Of a stretch of 64,000 bases of DNA, positions 16,563-26,554 are shown piece by piece. Each line of letters starts with the position of its first letter. The first letter of the stretch is position 1. Source of the stretch: Thalassotalea marina (GTDB lineage Bacteria > Pseudomonadota > Gammaproteobacteria > Enterobacterales > Alteromonadaceae); contig NZ_BNCK01000002.1 of the NCBI RefSeq assembly GCF_014656435.1, positions 179,475 through 243,474 on the forward strand. The letters run 5' to 3'. Position numbers and translations under genes: made by a program. Under the pieces are notes generated by a model, which worked only from the letters and a program-made list of their open reading frames with translations, made no database searches and was not told where the DNA came from.

Positions 16563-17621
16563 CTATGTAACGGAAGTTTCTGTTAAGACTAATTTTTTAT
16601 TTGTTGCATCAAGTCTTGCCATAGCACCAACAGGAATAGTCGACATATCATCTATATGGCCAATCATTACCCCTTTTAATACTGGAATATTTAAATCGCC
16701 TAAACGGTCTTTAATGACTTCTTCAATGCTCAAAGAATCACCCTTTGCCGTGCAATCCGTACATTTGCCAAAAACAATGCCTGCAAGCTGGTTTAACCGA
16801 CCTGAAATTTTTAAATGAGTTAACATACCGTCAATGCGATACGGCGCTTCTTCTACATCTTCAAGGAATAAGATTTTGCCTTGATAATCCGGCTCAAATG
16901 GCGTGCCAACAAGTTTTACCATTAAAGAAAGGTTACCACCAATTAAACGCCCTTGTGCTTGACCAGCAGCAACAAGAGTTAATCTATTTTTATCATCTGC
17001 CTGACCTTCTCTTGCTTCAAATAAAGGGGGAGTGCCAAGGTCAATATTAGCTTTAGGTGAAAATAGGATCTCTTTAAAGCTTTTTAAGGTGTACTCGCTA
17101 AAGTTTTGTCTGGCTATAGGGCCGTGGAAAGTCACTAAACCAGTGCGAGCATATATTGCATTTAAAAGAGCTGTAACGTCGCTATATCCGATAAAAGCCT
17201 TAGGGTTTGCAGCGATGGCGTCATAATCTAAATAAGGTAATATTCGAGGAGATCCATATCCACCTCGCAAACAAAAAATACCGTCAACCTCTTTGTCTTT
17301 GAACATGTTATTAATATCCCATGCTCTGTCTTTATCGTTACCCGCTAAGTAAGCTCGTCGCTCAAACAGGTATTTACCTTTTTTAACTTTAAAGCCAAAT
17401 GATTTTAATACATCAATGGCAAAATAAATTTCTTCATCTTCCCAAGTGTTGCTGCTTGGCGCAATTAATCCAATAGTGTCACCCGCTTTTAAGCGTTTTG
17501 GTTTTATCGGCGAATTAGAATTTGTGTTATTGGTTTCACTTGCACTGACAACTTGTGGTAAAAAGCTTGTAGCAATGGCGGTACTTATTAATGCCTTTAT
17601 AAAGGCTCTTCTATTGCTCAT
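16563..17621 (-). CDS. Exported LD-carboxypeptidase (S66 family)
   Basis: 352 residues. It resembles LdcA/MccF: the FIGYSD nucleophile Ser147, Glu254 in LFLED and His322 in GVMIGHID form the expected S66 triad, with LRGGYGSPR at 118-126. The N-terminus has a Tat-like motif (NRRAFIKA) and a hydrophobic stretch ending VVSA, unlike cytoplasmic E. coli LdcA. It would release D-Ala from tetrapeptides of meso-DAP-type murein, here probably in the periplasm. It is divergent from the desulfhydrase-like gene and forms an operon with the M14-like gene downstream. B. subtilis YkfA is a family relative in another murein-peptide operon. Confidence 0.88.
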   Translation of the reverse strand: MSNRRAFIKALISTAIATSFLPQVVSASETNNTNSNSPIKPKRLKAGDTIGLIAPSSNTWEDEEIYFAIDVLKSFGFKVKKGKYLFERRAYLAGNDKDRAWDINNMFKDKEVDGIFCLRGGYGSPRILPYLDYDAIAANPKAFIGYSDVTALLNAIYARTGLVTFHGPIARQNFSEYTLKSFKEILFSPKANIDLGTPPLFEAREGQADDKNRLTLVAAGQAQGRLIGGNLSLMVKLVGTPFEPDYQGKILFLEDVEEAPYRIDGMLTHLKISGRLNQLAGIVFGKCTDCTAKGDSLSIEEVIKDRLGDLNIPVLKGVMIGHIDDMSTIPVGAMARLDATNKKLVLTETSVT

Positions 17622-17662
17622 GATTATTCCTTTTTTTCTTTAAACATAACAAAATAAAGGTG

Positions 17663-17749
17663 CTCAAGAAATATAAATTATTACTAAATATTTTTGAGGT
17701 GAGAATTTAATAGTATTTTTGGTGTAAATATTAAACAATACTCTTGAGT
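17663..17749. promoter_or_regulatory. Divergent control region with several inverted repeats
   Basis: Lies between the LD-carboxypeptidase (-) and desulfhydrase-like (+) genes. It contains an imperfect palindrome with arms CTCAAGAAATAT and ATATTTTTGAG (17663-17698), AGTATT...AATACT (17712-17742) and ACTCTTGAGT (17740-17749). These could be regulator sites or parts of promoters. None matches the candidate MurR box well. Confidence 0.3.
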
Positions 17750-17780
17750 GTAAACACAACTAAATTAAGGCGAATGATTG

Positions 17781-18785
17781 ATGTCAAAGCTAAAAACTAT
17801 ACCTCGGGTGATTATTTCCCATGCGCCCACGGCTTTGGAACCTATGCCTCAACTGTCTAAAGTGCTAAACAGGCGTTTATATGTTAAGCGAGATGATTGC
17901 ACCGGGCTTGCTGGCGGAGGTAATAAAACCAGAAAACTAGAATACCTTGTCGCTGCTGCAAAGGCTGCTAATGCAGATACCTTAGTGACAGTTGGCGGAG
18001 TTCAGTCAAATCATGCTCGTCAAACAGCAGCAGCCGCAGCTAAGTTCGGCTTAAGGTGTGAGTTAATTTTAGAAGATGTGAAAGGCACGCCTAAATCTGA
18101 TTATTATAAAAATGGTAACGTTTTGCTCGATACCATTTTGGGGGCAAAAATTCATTGGTTATCTGAAGATACTGACAGTAGTGAATATTCAGCGACCCTG
18201 ATGGCGCAGCTTACCAGCGAAGGGTTTAATCCATACTTTATTCCCGTTGGAGGCTCTAATGAAATTGGCAGTTTGGGGTATGTACAATGTGCAAGAGAAA
18301 TAGCTCAACAAATAGCACAGCAAACGATTAAGCCAGATCATATTGTACTGTCAACTGGTAGCGCGGGTACACAAGCGGGTTTACTCGCAGGCTTAATTCT
18401 TGAAGGGCTCGATATTAAGGTTTTAGGCATTTGCGTTAGTCGACCAGCGAAGCAACAAGTCGAACTAGTGACCCAGTTATTAGAAAAAACGCTAATCTTA
18501 CTTGGCTTAGACAAAAGCCTAGCTCAAGGGAAAGTATTTGCTAATGGCGACTACTATGGCGTCGGTTATGGTGTTACGACTGATGCAACGATAGAGGCCA
18601 TCAACTTATGTGCGCAGCATGAAGGGCTTATTCTGGATCCTGTATATACGGGTAAAGGTATGTCGGGGATGATTGATCTGTGCCGAAAAGATTTTTTTGC
18701 AAAAGAAAGTACAATACTTTTTCTACATACTGGTGGCAGCCAGGGGCTTTTTGCCTACCAAGAAATATTCAACACGAGTAATTAA
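17781..18785 (+). CDS. dcyD: D-cysteine desulfhydrase / ACC deaminase-like PLP enzyme
   Basis: 334 residues from ATG 17781, with TAAGG ten bases upstream. Fold-type II PLP enzyme of the ACC deaminase/D-cysteine desulfhydrase family. The PLP lysine is K49 in GGGNKTRKLEY, VGGVQSNHARQTAAAAA is at about 74-90, and STGSAGTQAGL forms the phosphate loop. It would deaminate a small D-amino acid (D-Cys or a relative) to a keto acid and ammonia. Its place beside murein-peptide genes suggests D-amino acid catabolism. The precise substrate cannot be read from sequence, and the symbol is tentative. Confidence 0.75.
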   Translation: MSKLKTIPRVIISHAPTALEPMPQLSKVLNRRLYVKRDDCTGLAGGGNKTRKLEYLVAAAKAANADTLVTVGGVQSNHARQTAAAAAKFGLRCELILEDVKGTPKSDYYKNGNVLLDTILGAKIHWLSEDTDSSEYSATLMAQLTSEGFNPYFIPVGGSNEIGSLGYVQCAREIAQQIAQQTIKPDHIVLSTGSAGTQAGLLAGLILEGLDIKVLGICVSRPAKQQVELVTQLLEKTLILLGLDKSLAQGKVFANGDYYGVGYGVTTDATIEAINLCAQHEGLILDPVYTGKGMSGMIDLCRKDFFAKESTILFLHTGGSQGLFAYQEIFNTSN

Positions 18786-18903
18786 GGTGACTACTTAGTA
18801 TTAATGGTAGTAATAAAAAATTACTGATTACCATTAAAGGTTGAATATTATATTATTATTTGTAAGTATATTGATGTTTATAATTTTGTGCTGAGGTTTA
18901 AAT

Positions 18904-20274
18904 ATGGAATGGTACTCTTTGTTGCCTCCAATTGTCGCTGTCATTATCGTTTTATGGAAAAAAGAAGTTATTCTAGCCTTATTACTGGCAGTTTTCACCT
19001 CAGAACTTTTATTGGCTGGTAGTGGCGTTGACGCTGTTTTTCATGGTGCCGTGGCAACTATAGAGCGCATTGTGTCTATTTTTAGCTCGCCCGGGAATAC
19101 CCGCATATTAATGTTTAGTTTGATTATCGGCGCCGTATTGGCCTATATGCGGCATTCTGGCGGTGTTACTGCCATGGTTGAATATGTCATTGCTAAAGGC
19201 TTTGGGAAAAACAAACGCCAAGTCGCTTTTATGGCTAACTTCACTGGCATGGCAATCTTTATTGAAAGCAACCTATCAGTATTAACGGCAGGTATTGTCT
19301 CTAGAGGCCTATTTGATCGTTATAAAATGAGTCGCGCAAAATTGGCATATATCATCGATAGTAGTGCCGCACCAATATGTATTTTAGTGCTATTAAACGG
19401 CTGGGGCGCATTTGTTTTAGGGTTATTAAGTAACTATGAATTTGAACAAAGTGCTGCTGAAATTATGTGGGGAACGATACTGCTAAATTTCTACCCCATC
19501 ATTGCACTAATGATGGTTTGGTACACCGCATTTACTGGTAATTTACATGGCCCGCTAGCTCGCGCTGAATCTAAAGTGGCACAAGAGTTAGAACATAAAC
19601 ATGAATTTGAACCAACAAAAGCACGGTTTATGTTTGTACCATTACTCACTATGGTGCTTGGTATGATTGGTTTTATGTTATGGACAGGTAACGGCGTTTT
19701 AGCCGACGGCAGTGGTTCAAAGTCTGTTTTATATGCCACGATTTGTGCCTGTTTAGTCGCTTATACCATGATGTTGTCAACCAAGAAGTTCACTCATCAC
19801 CAACTAGTTAAAATTGGGTTTAATGGCATGGGGGAGCTGCTGCCTTTAGTGACCATTGTTCTACTATCTTTAACCTTAGGTGCCAGCTTAAAAATATTGG
19901 GTACTGGCGTTTATGTTGCTCAAATTGTTGGTGATTCACTCCCTGTGTTTATGATCGCGCCTATGTTATTTCTAGCGGGAGCTGTTATCGCATTTTCCAC
20001 AGGTACCTCATGGGGGACATTTGCTATTTTAATTCCAATTGGGGTGCCGTTAATTCAAGCACTTGGCTTACCTCCTTCTTTTATTATTGCGGCTATTTTA
20101 GGTGGTGGTGTATTTGGCGATCACTGTTCACCAATATCAGACACTACTGCGGTTTCTGCATTAGCTTCAGGGTGTGAATTGTTAGAGCATGTAAAAACCC
20201 AATTACCGTATGCGTTATTTGGTGGAGCGTTAACACTCATTCTTTACACGGTATACGGCCTTGTATTTTTATAA
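18904..20274 (+). CDS. NhaC-family Na+/H+ antiporter-like carrier
   Basis: 456 residues, about 11 to 12 membrane helices. It resembles the NhaC family (FIESNLSVLTAGIVSRGLFDRYK, YIIDSSAAPICILVLLNGWGAF, GTSWGTFAILIPIGVPL, GDHCSPISDTT). Characterised relatives exchange Na+ for H+ or for carboxylates, and some work as amino-acid or malate-lactate antiporters. The position inside the murein island makes uptake or export of an amino acid or a small product plausible. 118 bp follow the desulfhydrase-like gene, so the two could share a transcript. Confidence 0.8.
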   Translation: MEWYSLLPPIVAVIIVLWKKEVILALLLAVFTSELLLAGSGVDAVFHGAVATIERIVSIFSSPGNTRILMFSLIIGAVLAYMRHSGGVTAMVEYVIAKGFGKNKRQVAFMANFTGMAIFIESNLSVLTAGIVSRGLFDRYKMSRAKLAYIIDSSAAPICILVLLNGWGAFVLGLLSNYEFEQSAAEIMWGTILLNFYPIIALMMVWYTAFTGNLHGPLARAESKVAQELEHKHEFEPTKARFMFVPLLTMVLGMIGFMLWTGNGVLADGSGSKSVLYATICACLVAYTMMLSTKKFTHHQLVKIGFNGMGELLPLVTIVLLSLTLGASLKILGTGVYVAQIVGDSLPVFMIAPMLFLAGAVIAFSTGTSWGTFAILIPIGVPLIQALGLPPSFIIAAILGGGVFGDHCSPISDTTAVSALASGCELLEHVKTQLPYALFGGALTLILYTVYGLVFL

Positions 20275-20329
20275 GTGTGTCGTTTTGCAATCAATAAATT
20301 TCTAAGGGATCGTTAAAGGCTTTTCAACT

Positions 20330-21916
20330 ATGAAGATTTTATCACTCATTGGTGTTATCGCTTATGTCTTAATTTCGCCGACATCAACAGCGCAAACACC
20401 AAGTCACTTTAATGAAGAAAAGATAGATCAACTCGTTGAGCAGACCTTATCTACTTTTAAAGTGCCGGGCGCTGCCATTGGGGTGATTAAAGACGGCAAA
20501 GTTTTATTAAATAAAGGTTATGGCGTCCAAGATATCAATGCGCCTGATCGAGTTGATCAACATACTCTTTTTAAAATTGCATCGACAACAAAAGCGTTTA
20601 ACAGTGCCGCTCTAGCCATTTTGGTTGACCAAAATAAACTGCATTGGGATAGCAAGGTCGTTGATATTATTCCAGAGTTTGCGCTTTACGATGACTGGGT
20701 CACTAAGGAATTTACCATTGCAGATTTGTTAACTCATCGCAGTGGTTTAGCGCGCTTTGCAGGTGACTTAATGTTGTGGCCTGAGCCAGCTGGTTTTAGC
20801 CGTGAAGAGATCATTAATAACCTGAAATTCTTAAAGCCAGCTTCTGGTTTTAGAAGTGAATATGCCTACGATAATTTACTGTATATCGTTGCAGGCGAAG
20901 TTGTCGCAAAAATTACTGGCATGTCGTGGGAAGCGTTTGTGGAAAAACACATTATGGCACCTTTGGGTATGCAGCGCTGTTTTGCCGGCCCTGTTCCTGC
21001 CAAACAGATGAAAAACATCGCCCAGCCGCACGGCGTAATTGATGACAAAATTGAAATAGTTAAACGCAATCAAACCTATCATAAATATAGTGTGATGGCG
21101 GCAGCCGGCGGCATTAAGTGTAGTGTAAATGACTTATTAACTTGGGTAGATACACAACTCAATAAAGGCATCTCGGCTCAAGGTGTGAGACTTTTTAGCG
21201 AAAAACAAAGTGAAGTTATGTGGAAACCTCACACCATTTTACCGGTATATGAGAGTGAGAAGAAATATGACAATACTAACTTTAAAGCTTATGGCTTAGG
21301 TTGGACATTAGCTGATGTTCATGGCTATAAACGTGTTTCTCATACTGGCACTTTGTCTGGCAATTTAGCGTATATCACATTAGTTCCTGAGTTAGACCTT
21401 GGCGTTATTGTGCTGATAAACCAAAGTTCCTATTACGCAAGAAGCACGCTGATGAATAGCATAGTGCAAATGTTTATGGATATACCGCAGCAAGATTGGC
21501 TGTCGATTGAAATAGCAAAACAAGAAGAAAGAATTGCAAAAATTAAAGCTAATAGTGTCACTAGTGCCGCGTCTAATACTAAACCAGTAAGAAAAACGGT
21601 GTTGTTGCCATTAAAAGCTTATGCCGGAATTTACCAAGATCCCTGGTTTGGGCAAGTGAAAATCTCTTTAGAAAACGGCCAACTTAACTTTCAGTCATTA
21701 AAGTCAAAAAAGCTAGTAGGTGAAATGCTCGAACATCAAGAGCATGCGTTTATTGTTTGGTATGACGACCGAAGCTTAGAAGGCGACGCAATCGCCCGAT
21801 TTATAACTGACCAAAATCAGCAAGTGGTTGGCATGACCATGGAGCCTTTAAGTGAGGATACCGATGCAAGTTTTGACTACCAAGATCTGAACTTTATTCG
21901 CTTAAGCCAACAGTAA
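20330..21916 (+). CDS. Exported beta-lactamase-fold serine hydrolase with C-terminal DUF3471-like domain
   Basis: 528 residues. Signal peptide 1-21 (ending TSTAQ). The class C-like fold has the SxxK tetrad STTK at 85-88, YxN as YDN at 180-182, and HTG at 338-340. A DUF3471-like beta domain occupies about 430-525. Such enzymes include D-aminopeptidases, esterases and AmiE-type muramyl-alanine amidases. Context favours cleavage of a murein peptide or of the MurNAc-L-Ala bond over antibiotic resistance. 55 bp after the NhaC-like gene and 72 bp before the NagZ-like gene, same strand. Confidence 0.82.
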   Translation: MKILSLIGVIAYVLISPTSTAQTPSHFNEEKIDQLVEQTLSTFKVPGAAIGVIKDGKVLLNKGYGVQDINAPDRVDQHTLFKIASTTKAFNSAALAILVDQNKLHWDSKVVDIIPEFALYDDWVTKEFTIADLLTHRSGLARFAGDLMLWPEPAGFSREEIINNLKFLKPASGFRSEYAYDNLLYIVAGEVVAKITGMSWEAFVEKHIMAPLGMQRCFAGPVPAKQMKNIAQPHGVIDDKIEIVKRNQTYHKYSVMAAAGGIKCSVNDLLTWVDTQLNKGISAQGVRLFSEKQSEVMWKPHTILPVYESEKKYDNTNFKAYGLGWTLADVHGYKRVSHTGTLSGNLAYITLVPELDLGVIVLINQSSYYARSTLMNSIVQMFMDIPQQDWLSIEIAKQEERIAKIKANSVTSAASNTKPVRKTVLLPLKAYAGIYQDPWFGQVKISLENGQLNFQSLKSKKLVGEMLEHQEHAFIVWYDDRSLEGDAIARFITDQNQQVVGMTMEPLSEDTDASFDYQDLNFIRLSQQ

Positions 21917-21988
21917 ACCTTGTCAGTTATTTGGAAAGTAAGCGCGTTTACCAATGCGCTCTAGTATCGATAGTAATCGTGAGGAATT

Positions 21989-23863
21989 ATGTTAAACCGA
22001 ATTAATAATAAAATATTTTTAGGGTTTATTTTTTGTGTATCCGTTGCAGTGGTGTTTTGGGGGATTGGTCAAATGGAACGAGCAGCTATTTCAGAAAAAA
22101 TTGCACAAAAGATCATGCTCGATATTCGCTATTATTGTGAAGACTTGCAAGACGGTATCGAAATCAGTGAAGACAATAAATGTGTTACACCGGTAAATAC
22201 ATTACCTAACGATTTAAAAAACCTGATCCGTGATACCTCTGTAGGGTCAGTTATCTTGTTTGCTGAAAACTTTACTGGCATTGAGCAAACGGTGCAATTA
22301 ACTGACGATCTTCAACAAGCGGCTTTATCATCAAAAAGTGGCAAACCTTTATTAATTTCAGTAGATCAGGAAGGTGGGCGTGTAGTGCGTTTGCCTCGTG
22401 AAATTGCCACCTCGTTTACGGGCAATATGGCCATTGGTGCCACGTATGAAAATCATGGCGTGAAATACGCCTCAGTGGTTGGTGAGGTTATTGGCGCTGA
22501 ACTATCAGCTTTAGGAGTTAACGTAAATCACTCACCTAATGTCGATGTTAATATTAATCCTAATAACCCTGTGATTAACGTTCGCTCTTTTGGCGAAAAC
22601 CCACAGGTCGTGGCAAAACTTGGGGCAGCAATGCTTGAAGGCTTACAATCTCAAGGTGTTATCGGCACGTTAAAACACTTCCCTGGACATGGTGATACGG
22701 ACGTTGACAGCCATACGGGATTGCCCAGAGTAAATCACCCATTTGAAACAGTTGAGTCAGTCGATTTATTACCTTTTCAATACGCTATTGATAATAGTGA
22801 AGTAAAAATGATCATGACTGCACATATTCAATATCCTGCATTAGATGATAGTGAATTAGTAAATCGTCATGGCGAAAGCATGTTAAAACCAGCCACTTTG
22901 TCGGAAAAAATCTTAACTAATTTGCTAAGAAAACAAATGGGCTTTGAGGGCGTTATCATCACCGATGCACTAGATATGGCGGGTATCGCTCATTTCTTTA
23001 CCCAAGAAGAGGCGGTTATTCAAACCTTTAAAGCAGGTGCCGATATCGCCATGATGCCAATGCCTATTAGGCAGCCATCAGATATTCCAAAATTTAAAGC
23101 ACTGCTTGAACATGTGGTAGATAAAGTAATGTCAGGCGAGTTGTCCATGGCTGAGATAGACGCATCAGTTGCACGAATTGAACAACTGAAAAAGGATATA
23201 ACAGTGGCTCAACAACCCGTTAATGAACGAATTGCTCAGGCAAAAGACGTTTTGGCGGCAACTTCGCATCGTTTAGAAGAACAGGCATTAGCACAACAGT
23301 CTGTGGTTGAGATAAAACCTAATAAATCGCTGGCTCAGCAAATTATGGCGGCTAAGAAGTTACATTTAGTTTTTCCAAAAGAAGAACAAGCCAATGCCAT
23401 GATGTTTGCACTAAACAATATCTCAACGACGCTTAAACGTCAGCCGTGGGAAATCACGATCTCTCATTTAGAAGAGATAGATTTGCCAAGAACAATTGCA
23501 CAAATTGCTGATAGTGAGTTGCTTATAGTTGCCAGTGATAGTCAAGAGACAGCGGTAGAGCTAGGTCAGGCAACCGATGTTTTAACCGACAAAAATACTG
23601 ACAAGTACAGTAACGCAGACTTAGCGCTCAACCTTTTAAAATATGCTCAACAACAAGAATTAAACAGTATATTTATTTCACTACAAGCGCCGTATCAATT
23701 AGCGAAATTTAATGAAACAGCAGATTGGGTGTTAGCGAGCTTTGATGGCAAAGTCTATCAAGTTGATGATTCAAGTGATTTTACTGGGCCAGCGTTTGAG
23801 AGTTTGGCACAAATAATTACTGGGCAAATTACAGCAACTGGCAAGTTGCCTATATCCATTTAA
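21989..23863 (+). CDS. Exported GH3 beta-N-acetylhexosaminidase (NagZ-like)
   Basis: 624 residues. An N-terminal signal-anchor helix (about 8-28) would place it in the periplasm, unlike cytoplasmic E. coli NagZ. The GH3 core includes SVDQEGGRVVRL at 124-135, KHFPGHGDTDVDSH at 229-242 with the His/Asp dyad loop typical of NagZ, and the nucleophile Asp326 in ITDALDM. A C-terminal domain of about 200 residues follows, as in B. subtilis NagZ (YbbD). It is expected to remove GlcNAc from GlcNAc-MurNAc fragments, leaving MurNAc ends for the NamZ-like enzyme. GTGAGGAATT just before the ATG provides a ribosome-binding site. Confidence 0.9.
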   Translation: MLNRINNKIFLGFIFCVSVAVVFWGIGQMERAAISEKIAQKIMLDIRYYCEDLQDGIEISEDNKCVTPVNTLPNDLKNLIRDTSVGSVILFAENFTGIEQTVQLTDDLQQAALSSKSGKPLLISVDQEGGRVVRLPREIATSFTGNMAIGATYENHGVKYASVVGEVIGAELSALGVNVNHSPNVDVNINPNNPVINVRSFGENPQVVAKLGAAMLEGLQSQGVIGTLKHFPGHGDTDVDSHTGLPRVNHPFETVESVDLLPFQYAIDNSEVKMIMTAHIQYPALDDSELVNRHGESMLKPATLSEKILTNLLRKQMGFEGVIITDALDMAGIAHFFTQEEAVIQTFKAGADIAMMPMPIRQPSDIPKFKALLEHVVDKVMSGELSMAEIDASVARIEQLKKDITVAQQPVNERIAQAKDVLAATSHRLEEQALAQQSVVEIKPNKSLAQQIMAAKKLHLVFPKEEQANAMMFALNNISTTLKRQPWEITISHLEEIDLPRTIAQIADSELLIVASDSQETAVELGQATDVLTDKNTDKYSNADLALNLLKYAQQQELNSIFISLQAPYQLAKFNETADWVLASFDGKVYQVDDSSDFTGPAFESLAQIITGQITATGKLPISI

Positions 23864-23892
23864 CTCTTTAACGTTTAAAAAATGTGAAAAAC

Positions 23893-25302
23893 ATGAAAAC
23901 TAGCATAGCTTCTTTGATTTTAGCCGCACTTGCGCTGTCCAGTTTAACGGCTTGTAGTACGCAAGAAGATCTTACTTATGTTAACAAGCAACAGGTATCT
24001 GACGTGATAGGTGTAACACAAGCTCACTTAAATGCCTCCTATTGGCAAAAAACACAGGACCTGCAATCAGTCATGTTGCAGCAGTCAGAGATCAGTCACT
24101 TTAATCAGCAATTGTTTGATCATAATCGTTATGTCGTCGATCCATTAGCAACTGCCGATCAATTTACTCAACAGCAAATTGTCGATCTGATCAATAAAAT
24201 CAGTGCAGTACCTAAGAGCAAACGCTTTTACGCCGATGGCACATTATTAGAACAGAAACATTTTGATGGCTATCTTGCTAATGCCAATATAGAGCAAGTC
24301 AAAGAGACCTATAAAACAAAATGGGGGCTGGCGGTTGAACGCAGTGTTTTAAGAACATTTCCAACCTATGACAGAGTGTTTAATAGTGGCATGGATACAG
24401 ATTTAGACCGTTTTCAAGAGTCTGGCATCTTTCCAGGTGAAGCGGTGGCAATTATCCATGAAAGTGCAGATCAACAGTGGCTGTTGGTCAGAAGTTATAA
24501 CTACCTTGCTTGGGTGCCCAAAAAGGCGATAGCCGTCGGGTCAAAAGAAGAAATTACCCGTTTTATGAAAACCGAAGATTTTATCGTCGTGACTGGTGAT
24601 AAAGTCTTTACCAACTATGTACCTAACAACAGCAACATTTCACAATTACAACTGGATATGGGGGTTAAATTGCCAGTCGTAAATGCAGATGAATTAGCTG
24701 GTGAATTACATGGCCAAAACCCTGTCGCATCTCATGTTGTTAAGTTGCCCACACGCAATGATCAAGGTCAATTAGTGTTTTCCTTAGCCCTGATTGCTAA
24801 AAGTCAGGACGTTCACATCGGTTACTTGCCTTTTACCAAAGCCAATATCATTAATCAGGCGTTTAAATTTTTAGGTGAACGTTACGGCTGGGGTCATGAC
24901 TATAATGCACGAGACTGTACAGGTTTTGTTGGTGAAATTTATAAAACCTTTGGTATTTTGATGCCTCGTAACTCGGGCTGGCAAGGCACTAGCGATTATG
25001 GGCTTAACGTTCATTTTTCTAAACAGGCAACTCATCAAGAGAAGTTAACAGCGCTTAGCCAATTGCAAGTAGGTGATTTAATTTACATTCCAGGGCATGT
25101 GGCAATGTTTCTTGGTTACGAACAAGGCAAACCATATATTATTCATGATGTAAAAGGTATGTCTTATTTTGATGATAATAATGAATATTATCGAGGAACA
25201 TTAAACGGGGTTTCTGTCACGCCATTGTTACCGTTACATACGTCGAAAAATACTAGCTACGTCGACAAAATATACAATATTAAGCGAATTAGCATTGATT
25301 AA
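23893..25302 (+). CDS. NlpC/P60 murein peptidase lipoprotein (YkfC-like)
   Basis: 469 residues from ATG 23893; an in-frame GTG lies three codons earlier and neither start has a clear Shine-Dalgarno. Lipobox LTAC with the lipidated Cys at 21. An SH3-like region spans about 145-215 and a second beta-rich part about 230-315. The C40 domain has catalytic Cys342 in RDCTGF, His402 in IPGHVAMF and His418 in IIHDV. The layout resembles YkfC-type gamma-D-glutamyl-L-diamino acid peptidases, which cut L-Ala-gamma-D-Glu from meso-DAP. It lies directly before the dipeptide epimerase, as in the B. subtilis ykf genes. Probably tethered in the periplasm. Confidence 0.87.
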   Translation: MKTSIASLILAALALSSLTACSTQEDLTYVNKQQVSDVIGVTQAHLNASYWQKTQDLQSVMLQQSEISHFNQQLFDHNRYVVDPLATADQFTQQQIVDLINKISAVPKSKRFYADGTLLEQKHFDGYLANANIEQVKETYKTKWGLAVERSVLRTFPTYDRVFNSGMDTDLDRFQESGIFPGEAVAIIHESADQQWLLVRSYNYLAWVPKKAIAVGSKEEITRFMKTEDFIVVTGDKVFTNYVPNNSNISQLQLDMGVKLPVVNADELAGELHGQNPVASHVVKLPTRNDQGQLVFSLALIAKSQDVHIGYLPFTKANIINQAFKFLGERYGWGHDYNARDCTGFVGEIYKTFGILMPRNSGWQGTSDYGLNVHFSKQATHQEKLTALSQLQVGDLIYIPGHVAMFLGYEQGKPYIIHDVKGMSYFDDNNEYYRGTLNGVSVTPLLPLHTSKNTSYVDKIYNIKRISID

Positions 25303-25354
25303 GTGTTTGCTATGTTTTTTTACTTAACCCCTGAAAACTTGCTAAGGAAGTTTA

Positions 25355-26449
25355 ATGAAAATTACTAATATCCGTTTTGCAAAGTTAGTTGTTCCTTTGA
25401 TCACGCCTTTTAAAACGTCAATGAGAACAGTGGAAAACATTGAAGACTTAGTTGTGATCATTGAAACCGATACCGGCGAAGTTGGTTATGGCTCTGCGCC
25501 TTCAACCCCGGTTATAACTGGGGATACACACGAATCAATTAAAGCGGCTATTGAATTAGTTTTCTGGCCTAAATTGCGTTCAATGGCGATAGAAAACCTC
25601 AACGACATTATTACTATCATCCAATCTAGCATGGTGAATAATACCAGTGCAAAAGCGGCGTTAGAAATTGCCATCTATGATCTTTGGGGGAAAATGTACA
25701 AATCGCCTTTAAACAAGTTATTAGGCGGTGGTAGCGAGCAATTACGTACCGATATTACGATTAGTTTAGATCCAATAGATAAAATGGTCGAAAGCTCATT
25801 GCAAGCGATAGATAACGGCTTTGATGTGTTAAAAATTAAGATTGGCAATAATATTTCACAAGACATAGATCGTGTGAAAGCCATTTATCAAGCTATTGGT
25901 GATAAGGCGTTATTGAGATTAGACGTTAATCAAGGTTGGACCGCCAAACAAACCGTTTATGCAGCCAAGGTATTTGAAAGTGAAAATATCCAACTTGAAT
26001 TAATCGAACAGCCAGTAAAAGCCGATGACATTGCAGGTTTAAAATACATTAGCGATCGGGTTAATACGCCAATAATGGCTGACGAGAGTGCGTTTTCGCC
26101 TAAACAGGTGATAGAACTACTGAGCAATAAATGTGTTGATATCATCAACATAAAGCTGATGAAAACAGGTGGTTTGTCAAACGCTATAGCCATTGCCGAT
26201 ATTGCAAAAACCTATCAAGTCGACTGCATGATAGGTTGCATGCTTGAGGGTAGTATAGCTGTCGCTGCGGCGGCACACTTAGCGTCAGCAAAATCTGCAG
26301 CAATTACTAAAATTGATCTTGATGGCCCAGCCTTGGGTAAATTTGATCCGGTTAAAGGCGGAGTGCTTTTTGATAAATCAGCGATCAAGTTAAATGATTT
26401 ACCAGGACTAGGAATTGAGTCAATTGATGGGTTAATCGACCTTAAATGA
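25355..26449 (+). CDS. ykfB: L-Ala-D/L-Glu epimerase
   Basis: 364 residues, enolase superfamily, muconate-lactonising/dipeptide epimerase group. KxK at K160-I-K162 and K267 are the two acid/base lysines. Asp190, Glu218 (ELIEQP) and Asp243 (MADESAF) are the Mg ligands. E. coli YcjG and B. subtilis YkfB interconvert L-Ala-D-Glu and L-Ala-L-Glu from murein so that ordinary dipeptidases can finish the job. No signal peptide, so cytoplasmic, which implies that the dipeptide must be imported. AAGGAAG precedes the ATG. Confidence 0.9.
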   Translation: MKITNIRFAKLVVPLITPFKTSMRTVENIEDLVVIIETDTGEVGYGSAPSTPVITGDTHESIKAAIELVFWPKLRSMAIENLNDIITIIQSSMVNNTSAKAALEIAIYDLWGKMYKSPLNKLLGGGSEQLRTDITISLDPIDKMVESSLQAIDNGFDVLKIKIGNNISQDIDRVKAIYQAIGDKALLRLDVNQGWTAKQTVYAAKVFESENIQLELIEQPVKADDIAGLKYISDRVNTPIMADESAFSPKQVIELLSNKCVDIINIKLMKTGGLSNAIAIADIAKTYQVDCMIGCMLEGSIAVAAAAHLASAKSAAITKIDLDGPALGKFDPVKGGVLFDKSAIKLNDLPGLGIESIDGLIDLK

Positions 26450-26509
26450 TGAAAACGTTATTTTAGTTTTAAAATAATTATATTTAATTATATTTTTGTG
26501 TCATTATAG

Positions 26510-26522
26510 GAATAAATTATTC
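26510..26522. promoter_or_regulatory. Candidate MurR/RpiR operator 1
   Basis: Perfect palindrome GAATAAATTATTC, 33 bp before the symporter-kinase-murQ-namZ operon. It differs at one base from GAATAAAATATTC at 32269 in the murR/dld divergent region. The shared palindrome is seen; binding by the regulator is inferred. Confidence 0.5.
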
Positions 26523-26554
26523 TAAGGTTGCTTGGGTAGTCGAATAGAGGGCTT

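Noticed and set aside
20330-21916. Acquired antibiotic-resistance beta-lactamase
   Set aside because: It has the fold and SxxK, but its length, C-terminal DUF3471-like domain and murein-gene context point to a peptidase or amidase. No resistance context or integron is seen.
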